Shown: positions 33,613 through 47,257, counted from the first letter of the stretch. The stretch: 64,000 bases of DNA from Isoetes taiwanensis (GCA_021234155.1 JAJEKV010000012.1:3723789-3787788), one strand, 5' to 3'. Notes: generated from the letters alone by a model not told the origin. Translations and numbers: made by a program.

Positions 33613-34065
33613 TGATCTTTGTCTTGGTGGGTGCATGCATGCATGCGTGTGCCAGGCATTTCCATAAATGCTTAGGAATTGTGGTTGTAGGCCTTTTAGA
33701 CACTGGCCTAGTGCAAATTTTATTCATAAGGGGCCAAAGGTCCCTTTTAAATGCTCATCTATGTTGGTGTCTTTGGTCACTTATGTATATGTGCATTCTC
33801 CCCTCCATCTACGGATCTCCAATGTTAAATAAACAACTACCAAGTCTCAACCATCAAAATTCCAGGTAGCCTCCATGTATAGATCAGGTTGAGCCTGCAT
33901 ATAATATGTCTAATTAAGGGACCTTTAATTCACTTTATTCTTTCATGTTGTGTTTTTGGTTGATGAATCAAATGATTTTCCTAGCAAGTTTTTTTTTTTT
34001 TGAAAGGACCATTATTCTATTCTTTAATCCACTTTATTCTTTCATGTTGTGTGTATCATCATTAC
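33613..34065. other. No gene recognised; ~100-bp duplication
   Basis: Contains (gcat)n near 33630 and a repeat of 'cactttattctttcatgttg' (33932 and 34031) around a T run. No coding features. Confidence 0.5.
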
Positions 34066-34206
34066 TGCAAAGGTTTTTCCCTTGAAAAACTTTCGAGGCA
34101 GGGGTTTTTTAATCCTAGTAGTAATGATTGTACTAGCCCATTGTATGGGTCCCATGACCTATTGGTCTTCGTGGACGTTAAAAAAACTATTCTATTCTAT
34201 TCTATT
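34066..34206 (+). mobile_element. SINE-like element with (tattc)n tail
   Basis: The body 'caaaggtttttcccttgaaa', 'ggcaggggttttttaatcct', 'gtgggtc'-like and 'ggtcttcgtggacgtt' is followed by (ctatt)4 at 34186-34205. It is homologous to 18262-18446 (minus) and to the intronic tails in the bHLH gene. The tail repeat is the same (ttcta)n as at the 3' end of the LINE at 46207, so that LINE family may have mobilised it. Confidence 0.6.
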
Positions 34207-36431
34207 GTTGATATTTTTTCTGGCAAGTTTTTCTTTTCGTTTCTTTTTCCCTTTTTTTTCCCCAAAGGACGTCATTCTATTCATCACTACATCATGAGTA
34301 CATTCTACATATCAGATGGAAGCCAATCCGCTACCTATATGCTAGGAGATGCTTTGCATGTGATTATCTACTACCTAGGTGCAATATGCTAGGAGATACT
34401 TTATATGTGATTATCTAGTACATATTACATGTGATTATCTAGTACATATGGCAGGTTTAAGATCCCTCCGATAGGACCAGCTGGTCGTACTTGAACTCCT
34501 GACCTCGGGCAATGAATTTTTGAGGTCCTCATTACTAGACCGATGTTGGCTATGTTTGAACACGTGATCTCGATTGTGGTGGTTTAAGGTCCTGCCACTA
34601 GAACATGCCTAGCAAGTTGTTATATAACACATAGTTTCCAATACGTTTTAGATGGTTACACATGATTAATTGCATTATATTATACATGACTAATGTACAT
34701 TATATGATGATATATAGGCAAGGAACTAGAGCCCAAATAAGGCGCAATTGTAGCTAAAGAACAATAACATGCAAATAAGCATGTAATGTTCAATACCAAG
34801 TCCGCCAAGTTTTAACTGCAATTACTTACAGATTTAAGAGATGGTAGAGGGGTTATGGACATGTTAAATTAATAAGTTGCAATTAATCGACAAAATCTGA
34901 TTCCTTATTATCTATCAGTATATTGGGTTGATCATATGGATGTCTTATCTGCCCTTAATAATATACACTCCAATGGCATCTTTGAAACAATTTCTTCATC
35001 TCAAGTCTCCTAAGTTATCTCATTCACCTATTTTGCAGCTCACTGAGACTCCTTTGATTCCATACATAAAATATTGAAAGGTATCTATTCTCAGTTGAAG
35101 GAGCTCTACCATTTTATCACCATTATCATGATAAAGCATAGTCAAGTAAGTACGAGCATCTAGAATCATGTGAAATAATGTCGTATTGGTCTCGAGACAC
35201 TTCAGACTGGTCGGGGGAGGGGGAGGGGGTGGGAAATTAGGATAGATACATGTTATATAGCATGTTGCATTGGCTATGGTCAAGGAATACAAAACCCATG
35301 TTGATCTCTTTAAAGTAATAGAGTAAGTTCGATTCTATATATACAATTATCTCAATTAACCAAACATTACATCCAAACAGGTATATGTAATGCCCTCTTT
35401 TTTTTCTTTTTTTCTTTTTCTTTTTTTCATTGAAGGACGAAAAAAAAAGAAGGTATATGTAATGTGCTTGCAACTTAGATGCCCATGCATCATTCTCCAC
35501 CCATTGTTTTCACGTTGGTGTATGGTCCTAGGATAAACGAGTCAATCACTTTTAATTATGTTGGAGACTTGTGACCACAATGACATAACTACAGTCAGAC
35601 TATCAGACGATGAGCGCCAATGAACGTCAATAAATCAAGAAAGGAAGAAAATTATTGCAAGACCACCACGAACATTATAGAGTTTTCATATGGAAATTCC
35701 TTCCAGTTGCTACATTTTCACTTGAAGATTGTATTTCAGTGCTACCATTTGAGTAAGTACCCTGTGCTTAGAAAAGTGAGTCGGTAAAGAAAATGTCCTC
35801 TCTATCGACTCACTTATCGTCTTTAATTTGAGTTGTGTCAATTGGGTTTAGACATATGCATGATGGTACTCAATTTTTTGAATGATCTGTATTGAACATT
35901 GTTTTAAGAATATTGTCTTTAATAAGAAAGTTGTACATATAAGAAGCAGAGACAATGAATAAATAATGCATGTTCTATCTATGTCTTCCCATGGCATCAT
36001 CAAATTAGAATAAAGCTGCTCTCAACACAAAGAATAGAGATATAGCCTTTTAAATGACCGAACAATTTGAAATGTTATTATCCCATCCACATGGCCACAT
36101 AGAAAAAAATTAACTGTTTAAACATGCAAATTGTTAGAATGCACAATAAGATAATATGCTAGATACATAAAAGTATCATACAGCACTGTGTCATGTATGT
36201 AGATAATGGATTTTTGCTGGTTTTAGAGGTAACTGCTATGGGAAATAGGCAGCGCGGCAACACGAGAGGCATTAGCCCCGAGTGTATTGCCGCTACCAAT
36301 TTCTTGCAGAAAACCCCAACATGAAGACGACTAACTGATGTCAATCATAGAGCTCTACTAGGGGTAATTATTTTGCATATCATATAAAAACTTCCAACCT
36401 GTAGTGACCCTACCTTGGATACATGTATCCT
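34207..36431. other. No gene recognised
   Basis: AT-rich. 34440-34610 has tRNA-like remnants (minus-strand B-box-like 'gagttcaagtac'). 35390-35450 is a pyrimidine tract. A G/C-rich run 'gggggagggggagggggtgg' lies near 35213. Nothing else is supported. Confidence 0.5.
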
Positions 36432-36602
36432 AGTGCATGTTGATCGTAAAATCTACAACAAGATACTTGTATGTTTGCACCACCTCCACCATTTGCATGA
36501 AGGTGCTCTTTGCTGCCTAGAAGAGGAAATTACCATAACCTTGGTTTTGGCCAAGTTGACTAGCATACCAGTACTTTGGCAAAAACTACTGAAGGCATTC
36601 AG
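36432..36602 (-). pseudogene. LINE reverse-transcriptase fragment
   Basis: The minus strand encodes 'FCQSTGMLVNLAKTKVMV' and, after a frameshift, VVQTYKYLVVDF. This is the segment just after the YADD box in plant LINE reverse transcriptases (FC...GM.VN..KTK.MV, then YKYLG). It is a short decayed fragment, possibly the same family as 38820-40140. Confidence 0.65.
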
Positions 36603-37622
36603 ATATTGTTGCATGTGGAGGAAAAATCAATATGAAGGGAACATAGAGAATGATGAATATTGAAACATTCAAATAGCGTGTTTGTACTATACTAATATAA
36701 AAGACTAATTTAGAAGTTGATATTTCAAATGCTTTCAAAAACTTTATATCTTCGGCTATGACTTCCACACATTCCTTTTGTTTGCTAAGAAGAGCATTTT
36801 AATCATTCAACAAATGTGGTATTACATACTTGCTAGTTCTTAGCCAACAATTTTCCCATTACAATTGGCCCATCACCATAAAATATGGCATACATATAAG
36901 TCCAAGAATTAAACCATGTCACAACCTATGGAAAACAAAGTCATGTAAAAAAGAACTAAGGTTATATTAGAGTCAATGTTGGGGACTCTTACATACCATG
37001 TAATTTCCACCTCTAAGAAGATTTTTAAGGTTTCCCATGCAATACCTAATGGGAAGTGGCCTACAATTATTACAGCAGATGATGGGTGACCCAAAATAAT
37101 TGACTCCACCGACAGATATTTATGTGGGGCCGTCCATTGTGCGTAGAAATGACGCCCCACTTTTCACTATCCATTACGTATTTGCCCACGCATACACAAA
37201 GATAAATGAAATTATTAAGTCTTGAAAGAGAAATCGCATGACCAAAATAATATTTCAAAATAACCAAGGCCATTCCTTAGGAAGAGTGTCACACAATAAA
37301 CAATGATTATGCATTAGGCCTATGGGCATTCATTTACTCATAGTTTGTTTTTAGAAGATGAGAAATGTTTGTGGGGCTTTACCAACCGCTAGCAATTTAT
37401 CATTAAAATATATTCTCTTAGAATTTATTAGCTAGGAAGGACTATGCTCATGATTGAAGAGGACAAAGAAAATGAATGAAGGAATACGGCTAGTACATTT
37501 GACCAGCACGACCAATAAGAACTCTAAGAGGTGATAACTGCATGAGTAGCCAAGGGACAAGCATCCCTGAACCCATTGAAGAAGATATATGTGAGAGCTA
37601 GATTGTTTGCGTTTGCTATCTA
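36603..37622. other. No gene recognised; SAUR upstream region
   Basis: AT-rich with short frames. The promoter of the SAUR-like gene should be at its right end; I could not assign a TATA box or TGTCTC-type auxin element with confidence. Confidence 0.4.
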
Positions 37623-37682
37623 ATGAGCAAGCTTTGTTTGTGGCATATGGTTAGATTTAGATGTAACATATTACATCGTGAA

Positions 37683-38066
37683 ATGTGCGAAAAGATGGTT
37701 AATTTTGCAAGAACATTTCGTAAGATTGTGAAAAAACTTCAGATGCAAAGTCGAGATACAAGATATAGCTATATGCAGAACTCTAAAATGTACACCATGT
37801 ATAATAACATCACTCCTCAAGGTTTTGTTCCAGTTTATGTTGGTTGCAGTAGAAAGCGATTCTTAGTGCAGGCCTCTTTCTTGAACCATCCGCTTTTCAA
37901 GGCTCTTCTTCAGAGATCTGAAGAAGAATTTGGGTTTGAATATGCTGGAGGGCTTGTGATCCCATGCGAGACTCCTTTTTTTCAGCATTTATTATGGGTT
38001 CTAAGTAAGAATAAGCATGATACATATGAGCTTGACTTTGATGAGTTCATGCACTTCTATTCTTGA
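37683..38066 (+). CDS. SAUR-like (small auxin-up RNA family) protein
   Basis: Single-exon gene, as is usual for SAURs. The frame is open from 37623; the ATG at 37683 gives 127 residues and the one at 37695 gives 123. I prefer 37683 or 37695, because the first 20 residues of the longer form are unlike the family. The N-terminus is basic ('FARTFRKIVKKLQMQ'). The SAUR domain runs from about residue 46: 'GFVPVYVGCSRKRFLVQASF', then LNHPLF..LL, 'SEEEFGFEYAGGLVIPCE', and FFQHLLWVL. All conserved positions of the family are present. SAURs act in auxin-linked cell expansion, in part by inhibiting PP2C.D phosphatases at the plasma membrane; that role is inferred by family. The gene looks intact. Neighbours are repeats only. 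Confidence 0.88.
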   Translation: MCEKMVNFARTFRKIVKKLQMQSRDTRYSYMQNSKMYTMYNNITPQGFVPVYVGCSRKRFLVQASFLNHPLFKALLQRSEEEFGFEYAGGLVIPCETPFFQHLLWVLSKNKHDTYELDFDEFMHFYS

Positions 38067-38819
38067 TTTATTATGTTCAATGTATTCTATTAGCTCAGTT
38101 GTGAATCTTTGATTTATTCTTAATATGATCTTTTGAGAATATAAAGCAACTTTATTTCATTGACAATTTTACAATCCATATGTGATGTTTTAGCTTTTTA
38201 GCTTGAGCTAGAGACATAGCAATTAGTAGTTGATAACGATAAGAAATGCCAATCTTGAAAGCATTTTTGGTTTAGAACACATATAGTTCATGCCTTTGTT
38301 ACAGATCGGTTGATATTTATTGAATAGGCTTTCTTTATCAAATTTCAACTTTCTAGCACTCGTGTTATAAGATAGAAACATCTCTAGAAAATTAGGACAT
38401 AATTTTTCGATAAGTATGCATGTTTATCTACAAATTTGAACTTGTAAGTTTGTGTGTCCACCATGTTATGATGGCTATTGACAGTCTAGAAATAGAAGAT
38501 ACCATGTTAATTCAGAGCTTTATACGATGCCATTTTGTCATGGCGAAAGAGAAACCTGAGAAGCGTGCATACCTTGCAACAAAGTACAGTTATGAAGAGA
38601 GCTAGAAAGACCGAAATGAGGTAAACCGTGCAGTGGAGGAGAGCTAGAGAGTCCGAAATGAAAATTCCCTCCCATTCTCGTTTCTTGCTATTTCCTCCCG
38701 AACCGAATCCCTCCTTTTCCCCTTAATTTTCGCAAAATTCAAAATACAACCTAACAAACCCACTACATTTTTAACTATTTTTGTAGTTAGAAATTCGACT
38801 TTTTTGAGACACTATATTG
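38067..38819. other. No gene recognised
   Basis: Downstream flank of the SAUR-like gene. A ~35-bp duplication around 'gagagctagaaagaccgaaa' / 'gagagctagagagtccgaaa' lies near 38596 and 38639. Confidence 0.5.
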
Positions 38820-40140
38820 TGCTTTGACCCGGCAGTGGAGGCAGCGAGACACAAACCTATGGGAACATGGTAGCTTTGCTTTTGTATGCAGATGATACAG
38901 TATTGCTCTCTAGAATTGAACTGGATGCTCAGAACGCCTCCATGTATTAGCCTCATTTTGTGATTAGATGCAAATTTCAGTAAAGAGCAAAAAGAGGTCC
39001 TGGTGTTTGGCATTCGCTAAACTAACTTCATTTTCACTTATAAAAGTGAAGAAGTCATCACTTACTAGAAATAACTAGGGCTAGTTGTAGATCAAAACTA
39101 TAAATGGAATAGAGTAGTTGAACATAGAACATATAACAGGTTGAAAGCTCTTTTCTCAATGCAAAGAAGATGTAAAAAGGCAGAAATTCTATATTTTGGG
39201 CTCAAAAAAATATTGTACAAAGTTCTAGTCCAAGCTGTGATATTGTATGGTTGTGAAAATGGGGGCCAAACCTATCCCTTAACATTCTTTTTTTTTTATG
39301 AACGTGGACCTTTATTACTCAAAAGAATACAAAGAGTACATGGGGGGACTCAAAACCCAGTGGAGAAGATATCCACTAGAGCAACACTACCCACCACCTA
39401 CATAACATAGAAAAGCAGAGAACACAGATCACCATGAGCACAACTGTTTGCTATGAGTAGGTGTGAATCTGAAGATATTGCTCCCAAATGAGAGTTTTGA
39501 TGTCATCCTTTAAGGAAGAACACTTGTACGCCTTCACAATATGACTACGGGCATCGCTAAGCACTTGTGTATCTGAAAAGAGCTGTCCCTTGAAGATGAG
39601 GAGATTTCGTCTCTTCCAGATGGACCAGATGATCCAAGCAGATGCTAAGTGGAAAGCCCTCTTTGCCAACTTGTCCCAAGAACTAGGATAGACTGACAAT
39701 AGGACCTGCTGACTATTCAAGTCACAATGGAAAAGACTCAGAAGCCACTGCCAAGCAAGTCGAACATGTTGACACAAGAAAAAGCAGTGCTCAATTGTCT
39801 CATCCCTCTGCGTGCAAAGAGGGCAGATCACTTAACATGTCCAAAAGATGTTTTTTATAAGAGAAGTTAGGGGTTGAATCACAGATGCCATATGAGATGC
39901 TCCTCAATGAAATAGGGATGATGTCTTTCGAAGGGAGAGCACTATGTCAAACTTTACATTTTTTAGTTAAAGTAAAATCAGTGGGTCCTGATAGTTTTCC
40001 ACATCAAACAATGAAGAAAAGTGAGAATAAAGGATGATATGCAGATTTGAGAAAATGGCTCAACAAATGGGAGATGAACTTGGACAATATGCCACCTGAG
40101 AAGAAGATATCTAAGCATAATTTCATTAAATTCAGATAAT
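38820..40140 (+). mobile_element. Decayed LINE, reverse transcriptase C-terminal part, split by a younger LINE
   Basis: The first part (38820-39277) gives 'VALLLYADDTVLLSRIELDA' (YADD catalytic box) and, after shifts and stops, 'RTYNRLKALFSMQRRCKKAE' and 'YKVLVQAVILYGCE'. The second part (39839-40140) continues 'MPYEMLLNEIGMMSFEGRAL' and ADLRKWLNKW. The order YADD, RCKKAE..., LYGCE, then PYE(M/L)LL.E.G..(S/P).E matches the end of ORF2 of a plant LINE family. Stops and shifts show it is dead. The block 39286-39830 was inserted later. Confidence 0.75.
39286..39830 (-). mobile_element. 5'-truncated LINE copy with 8-bp TSD
   Basis: It is flanked by 'cttaacat' at 39278-39285 and again at 39831-39838. 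The T run at 39287-39297 is its poly(A) tail on the minus strand. The minus-strand frame 39451-39831 is open for 126 codons up to the insertion edge: 'MICPLCTQRDETIEHCFFLC', 'LAWQWLLSLF', 'IIWSIWKRRNLLIFKGQ'. This is the zf-RVT zinc-binding region (CPLC...H..F.C) found after the reverse transcriptase in plant LINEs. The open frame and clear TSD suggest it is young. Confidence 0.88.
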
Positions 40141-40249
40141 ATCTGAATTTGTGGACTTTTTATGAAAACCTTGCTTCCATGACAGTTTTCTTAGACTAAG
40201 ATACATCCAGTGATAGGTCCTGTATGTACGAAATCTAAATTTCTGGCAT
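40141..40249. other. No gene recognised
   Basis: Short AT-rich spacer. Confidence 0.4.
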
Positions 40250-40745
40250 ATAAAGTTAAAAAATACGTATTTTTTTCAAAAAAAAACATATTTTACGTAT
40301 TTTTTAGTCGATTGCCGGAAAAAAAAAATCGTGTACGCGAAACCTTCTGTTTCGCATATGCGAAAGTTTTTTTTGCGTACGCGGTTTTCAAATTTCAAAT
40401 TCGTAAAAAAAAAAATAAAAAAAAAAAAACCCTCTTTTTTTTTTGCTACCCGCTTTATACAGTTTCGCGTACGCAAAAAAAGTTTCGCGTACGCGGTTTA
40501 TAGGATTTCGCGTACGTGAAATTCAAATTTCAAATTCGTACGCGGATTTTTTTTTTATTTTTTTTTTCGCGTACGCGGTTTCCACTGTTTCGCGTACGCG
40601 AAAAAGCTTTAAAAAAAATAGAGATTTCGCGTTCGTGTACGCGAAACCTCTGTTTCGCGTATGCGAACTTTCGCGTACGAGAATTAGATGTTTTCGCGTA
40701 CGCGAAAACCTTCCGACGCCGAAATTTTTTTTTGCCATATTTTTT
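40250..40745. repeat. Dense cluster of TTTCGCGTACGCGAAA palindromes
   Basis: About fourteen full or partial copies of the 16-bp palindrome lie between 40331 and 40707, in A/T runs. Centres (gtac) fall near 40334, 40357, 40378, 40470, 40490, 40513, 40539, 40572, 40595, 40638, 40660, 40676 and 40699; the commonest step is 22-23 bp. Variants keep symmetry (ttcgcatatgcgaa at 40351). It is flanked by 'aaaaaatacgtatttttt'-like dyads near 40258 and 40300. Short repetitive frames on both strands are artefacts of the repeat. Confidence 0.9.
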
Positions 40746-40750
40746 ACGTT

Positions 40751-41640
40751 TTATATGGCAAATATGTGCCGTATCATACAATTCATACGTATTCCATATA
40801 AAACGTACAGCGTATTGAACCTATCCCTGGATACATCCCCAGTGAGTGGTGCATATGCTTCAGCAATAAACACAGGAATCTTGGCAATGTTGGATAGCTT
40901 CTTCTTATTGGAAGGACTCCATGCATAATCAATAGTCTCTATCTCAATGCGGCACCAGCAATTGTCGGCCTCCATCTCTTCTTCTAGCCATTGACGTAAT
41001 TGGCTAGGAACACCTCGTTTCTCACGGGAACAGGCTCCCACCATAGTCTCGAAATTGTCTTTCTTATCATCCATTTAGGGGTCTTCGGTAGCATACTCTA
41101 CCCTGTCGGACACAAAACATCATCAAGGCGTGCCATTATAAACATGCTCCTCTTCAAGCCCGTGAATGGATTGAGTTCTGATATGGGTTTATCCTTTTAG
41201 GGACCAATATAAGCAGGAGTGATGCTTGCAATTGGCTCCAACACTACTAGCATAGCAGGTATGTCGGCTCTTTCTTGCCTAGTGCACGGCCAGAAGTCCT
41301 TATAAGCACCTTCAGTACTGGTGATCTTATCTAGTTGCTGCAAGGGCCCTATCCAATATTCAATTGTCGACGTAAATTGCACCAAATATTTGGCCGTCTC
41401 TAAAGCACCCTTGTTATTCGTCGAGCATGCAACTCAATGCAGGATATGCTTATGGATATTGTTTTGGAGCAGGCCGAGGTCTTTTACCGATCTCTTGGGT
41501 GCTAACATCTTTGGATTTCTAATTGGCTTTAAGGGTCTACCATCCTCCCCTTCTTTTCACATTTCTTATTTCTGCAACAAGTAACCAATCCACGAAAGTA
41601 GGACGGGCCTTGTGGTACATGACAGGCCATTCACCATTCA
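40751..41640 (-). pseudogene. Unrecognised protein, frame-broken
   Basis: On the minus strand, protein-like text appears in turn in different frames: 'FKFAMNGEWPVMYHKARPTF' and DWLLVAEIRN (about 41640-41560), 'GPLQQLDKITSTEGAYKDFW' (about 41360-41290), 'QERADIPAMLVVLEPIASIT' and then 41074-40751 with 'QWLEEEMEADNCWCRIEIET', 'DYAWSPSNKKKLSNIAKIPV'. It resembles the C-terminus at 32100-32547 (YAW....K..KKLS). Frameshifts or stops interrupt it, though introns cannot be excluded. No named family recognised. Confidence 0.45.
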
Positions 41641-43391
41641 TCGCGAACTTAAAACTTAGAGGTCCGGTGTGACCAGTCAATATGTCTTCCCTGTCGGAAT
41701 GTGTCCTTTAAGAAATGCCTATATAATGCAAAGCCAGTGTCCATCTTTGGTTCTTCATATCAATATGCTTCTACAAGTTGCCAAGTGATGGATGTCTTCA
41801 AGTTTCACACTCTACAAGCTCACACACACACATGTATATGAAATGCTAGTGAAGTGTGTCAAGCATGCATCTAGCTCTTGTATGCTGCCATTTTGTGGCA
41901 ATAATGGCGTGTGGACAACTTGCCATACATGGATTCTTAGAAAACCATAAAAAACCACACCTCAAAAAAACATTACCTTAAAAAACATCTTAAAAAAAAT
42001 GACCCTTCAAGAAACCATACCGCCTGAGGAAACAACACATCCTTAAAAAAGAAACTAAACCTCCTTAAGAAACCACACATTCTTAAGCTAAAAAAGCTAC
42101 GGCTCCTTAAGAAAAACTACAACATATCCTTGAAAAACCACACCTCTATATAACTACGTGTACGTTTTTTTCAAATCTTCAAAAAAACAATCTGTATTCT
42201 ATTTTTACTGTTGTTTTCAGTGGACCAAATGTTGGGGTAAAAATTGTTATTAAAGCAGAAATCTCAAAAATGGTCCATAAATTTAGGAAGTGTCCAAAAA
42301 TAATGAAATTGTGCTTGAATGTCGTTCTCTATTCTTAAAAATAAGGCTTCTGGAGCCCCGTTTCTGCCGTGGCTATCTCCATTTTTGCCTTGCATGGCCC
42401 AGATGTAGATGCTAGTTTAACCCTAATGCAGGTTTCATGCATTTTTGTTTCTTAGATTCAGGTAACCAGAGGTTACCTCAATCTATAAATTGCGAAACAT
42501 GGCTCATTGAGGAACTACCGAATTGGATTTAATGAAATAACAAGGTATTGGCATGTAGGAAGGTAGGAAAAATAGTTTTTTTGCAGCTCACATTCATTGT
42601 ATGGTTGCAAGGTTTGTTGATGTTTGACATCAGGGCAATTACCTTCTTCTAAGCTTGGAGTCATCAGTAGATTTCTGCCAAGATATTTAGATTCTCTGTC
42701 AATGTCCAGCTTCAACTTTTACTTTAAGCTTTAAAGAATATAATATGGGTTTGAATCTTTCAAGTAGATTGTAGAGATTGATAGATTTGTGCCAAATCGT
42801 TACATTTATCGTCAACCTCTTCTACTGAATAAAGGAACTGGATTGTCTCAATCAAATTTGCCATGTACATGTTTGAAAGCATTGCATGGTAGTTTAATAT
42901 TATGTTTCAATGAATTTGTTCATTTTCTGATAAATGAACTAGTTCAACGAACATGTATTTGCATCTAGTTCTCATATGGTTATAAGTATTTTTCCATGTG
43001 AAAATGCCTTATTTGGCTCTTAAAGCTTCCATTGCTTTATTGTTCAACATCTACTGAGATCTCTTTCTGAATAACCTTAGAGAAGCTTCTTTTGCTTCTT
43101 GCTTTTTCCACAGTTGATTTTCTAGATGCATTGCCATAACAGGGCCACGTATTCTTCTTTTTAAGTAGTTTCATATGTATTACTTGTCATATGGGGAGCA
43201 CTTTTCTTGGTGTGATGTGTATATTCCTCATTTAGCATATTCCTAAAAATATGTTGGGAGTATTATAGATGGTTCGAGAAATTCGAAGAAGCAAAGTTGT
43301 ATATTGAGATATTATTGGTGAAAGAGCAATTACATGGAGCATCTCTCGAGGTGAAAGATGGGTAAATAAAAGAGTTACATACATGTAGTAA
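41641..43391. other. No gene recognised; (ccttaaaaaaacca)-type repeats
   Basis: 41940-42150 carries about ten degenerate copies of 'ccttaaaaaaacca'. The rest is AT-rich 3' flank of the SCPL gene with no supported feature. Confidence 0.5.
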
Positions 43392-45288
<1,897 letters not shown>

Positions 45289-46206
45289 TTCGCTCTTCCT
45301 AGCATTGCCACAAGCAGCTCCTTTTATTTCCCTCCATCCGACGCTACACTTCCCTCCACCTGGCACGTCAGATACGATTTTCTTACGTGAATATTATCTA
45401 TCTATCTATGCAGCCTAATAGTTAAGTTCAATGTTTTCACTTGCCCTAGTTTAGATAACTCAAACCATTGCAAACTATATATTTTCAATCTAAAAGTGCC
45501 CCATTATGTCATTTAATTTTTCTACCCTTTGCAACATTTTTTTCCCCCAAGGTTTCCATAACAAAGCTTACTATCTCTTGGATGCACATGTATACAATAT
45601 AATCTCCTTTTGTTCGGTGTACCTAATATTTGTGAAATTGTTGAAGCATAGGTTCCTAGTGGGTTCAAGTTAGCACAGCCCACTCCAATACTTATAAATA
45701 TAATATACAAGAAAGAATTTACATGCCATTCCTAGCATGGAAAACGGGCGCCGCACATTTACATGCCATTCCTGGCATGAAAACAAGGCGACGTGCAAAG
45801 TGTAGAGCCCTATTGAGATGCCAGGAATTGCATTCATATAACATGAAAAACACTAAGGTGCAATTTAGCAACCGAAATGCTAGGCAGAATCACGAAATGA
45901 GTAGAATCTCAAAATGCTGGGTAAAACTCTCAGAATGCCGGATGGAGGCCCAAATCGTTGAGTAAAAATCTTGATGACTTTTTTTTTCCTTTGTTAACAT
46001 TCTTGGAAAGTAAACATGCCATGTGGCATGGCGTGATAGGCGAACGGGATTGAATTGCGCCTAACTGTTCTTTACGATATATGAACTTTTACTTATCTAA
46101 GGTTGGTATATTTTTAAAAAACTGTCCTTGAAATTCTTAAAATACCTATGTTTTTTAAGAATTGTTGAAATGCCCAGCGGATGTGCCACTGAAACAACAT
46201 GTTTAT
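45289..46206. other. SCPL upstream region; no gene recognised
   Basis: Contains (atct)n at 45397-45412 and a 45-bp direct duplication 'ttacatgccattcctagcat' (45719) / 'ttacatgccattcctggcat' (45758). The SCPL promoter is presumably in the first few hundred bases. An in-frame ATG at 45366 exists but would place a hydrophilic extension before the signal peptide, so I do not use it. Confidence 0.5.
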
Positions 46207-46738
46207 GAATAGAATAGAATAGAATACATTAATGTCCCTTATGCCGTAAGGCCCCTGGACTTGTGTAGCATGGGCGAGCTCCCCGAAAGGGGCGCTACTA
46301 GCACATCACGCTGTTATGATGTAGCCTTTTCTGAAGGCTGACTTTTTTCTTTTAATACCAGCATCCTGCTTTACCTCGGCTTCTTGGCCGTGCAGTGATG
46401 CGTCGTTATCAATCGCCTTTTAGGCGAAAGCAATTTGTGTGAGGCTATATGACCCGTTTTGTATAGATCATATTACAAGCCCTCTTTCATTGTGTACTTC
46501 TCTCGTAATGCGGTGGCTCATTCTTTGGATGCGTATGCGCGGATCCCGTAATGATTCTGTCATTTTCATCGACTGTGGGCTGGTTCCCCCACCTTATATT
46601 TCTATATCTCGTCCCCTGATGTCTCCGTAGATCGGTGCAGTCATTAATCATATGGTTCTCATCCTCTATTCTCCCCCACCACCCATTCTCGCATATCCTG
46701 TCCTCCTTGTCTACCCTCTCTACGTCTTTTTTCGATTC

Positions 46739-47257
46739 TTAGATCATGACTTCCCATCCCGAATCGGCGGTGTATCCCTTACATTTTTTCCCCAATATGT
46801 TATCCCTTATATCACGGTGTCCTATTTGTTGATCTGGATTAAAACTTTGCGAGCCATCTGTCTTGGGTCCTGTATGTCTTTGCAGCCATGCTCTCGTCTC
46901 TATGTCTGCCCACTCCTCATTCCACTGCCCCTCTTCTATTAGGCCACTCAGGTTTAATCCCATCTGTCTGGTCCATGTTGCCACCTCTCTGAACCATCCA
47001 ATGCTTTCGAGGATGTGTGATTTTGCTGATTCGGTGATTGCAATGCTGGACAGTTTCCCTTGTATGTCTCCCGCGTTGTCTCTGAGCAGGTACCTTATGG
47101 TTCTCTCCCATGCTCTCACTTCCATCGGTTTTTGCCCTGTTTCGAAGACCATGATTGTCAGTGGCATGTTTGTCCTCACCCTGAATTCTGTCTGCGCCCA
47201 TTGCCTAAGAATTCCTTCCCCTTTTCCCGGTTTCTTTCTCATTAAACTGGCCCCCAT
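46739..47257 (-). pseudogene. LINE ORF2, C-terminal region
   Basis: Open for 172 codons: 'MGASLMRKKPGKGEGILRQW', 'PLTIMVFETGQKPMEVRAWE', RTIRYLLR, then a Trp-rich end ('GWFREVATWTRQMGLNLSG'). It corresponds to the region after the reverse transcriptase; compare PYEMLLNEIGMMSFEGRAL in the LINE at 39.85 kb, which shows the same E-(T/I)-G...E......L pattern. Confidence 0.7.

Noticed and set aside
40210-40928. Frames rich in FAYAK/RVRE/SRTR repeats around 40.2-40.9 kb
   Set aside because: Pure translation of the TTTCGCGTACGCGAAA palindrome and A/T runs, on both strands alike.
45289-45366. Upstream ATG (45366) as the SCPL start
   Set aside because: It would add 26 hydrophilic residues before a good signal peptide; the ATG at 45288 fits secreted S10 peptidases.
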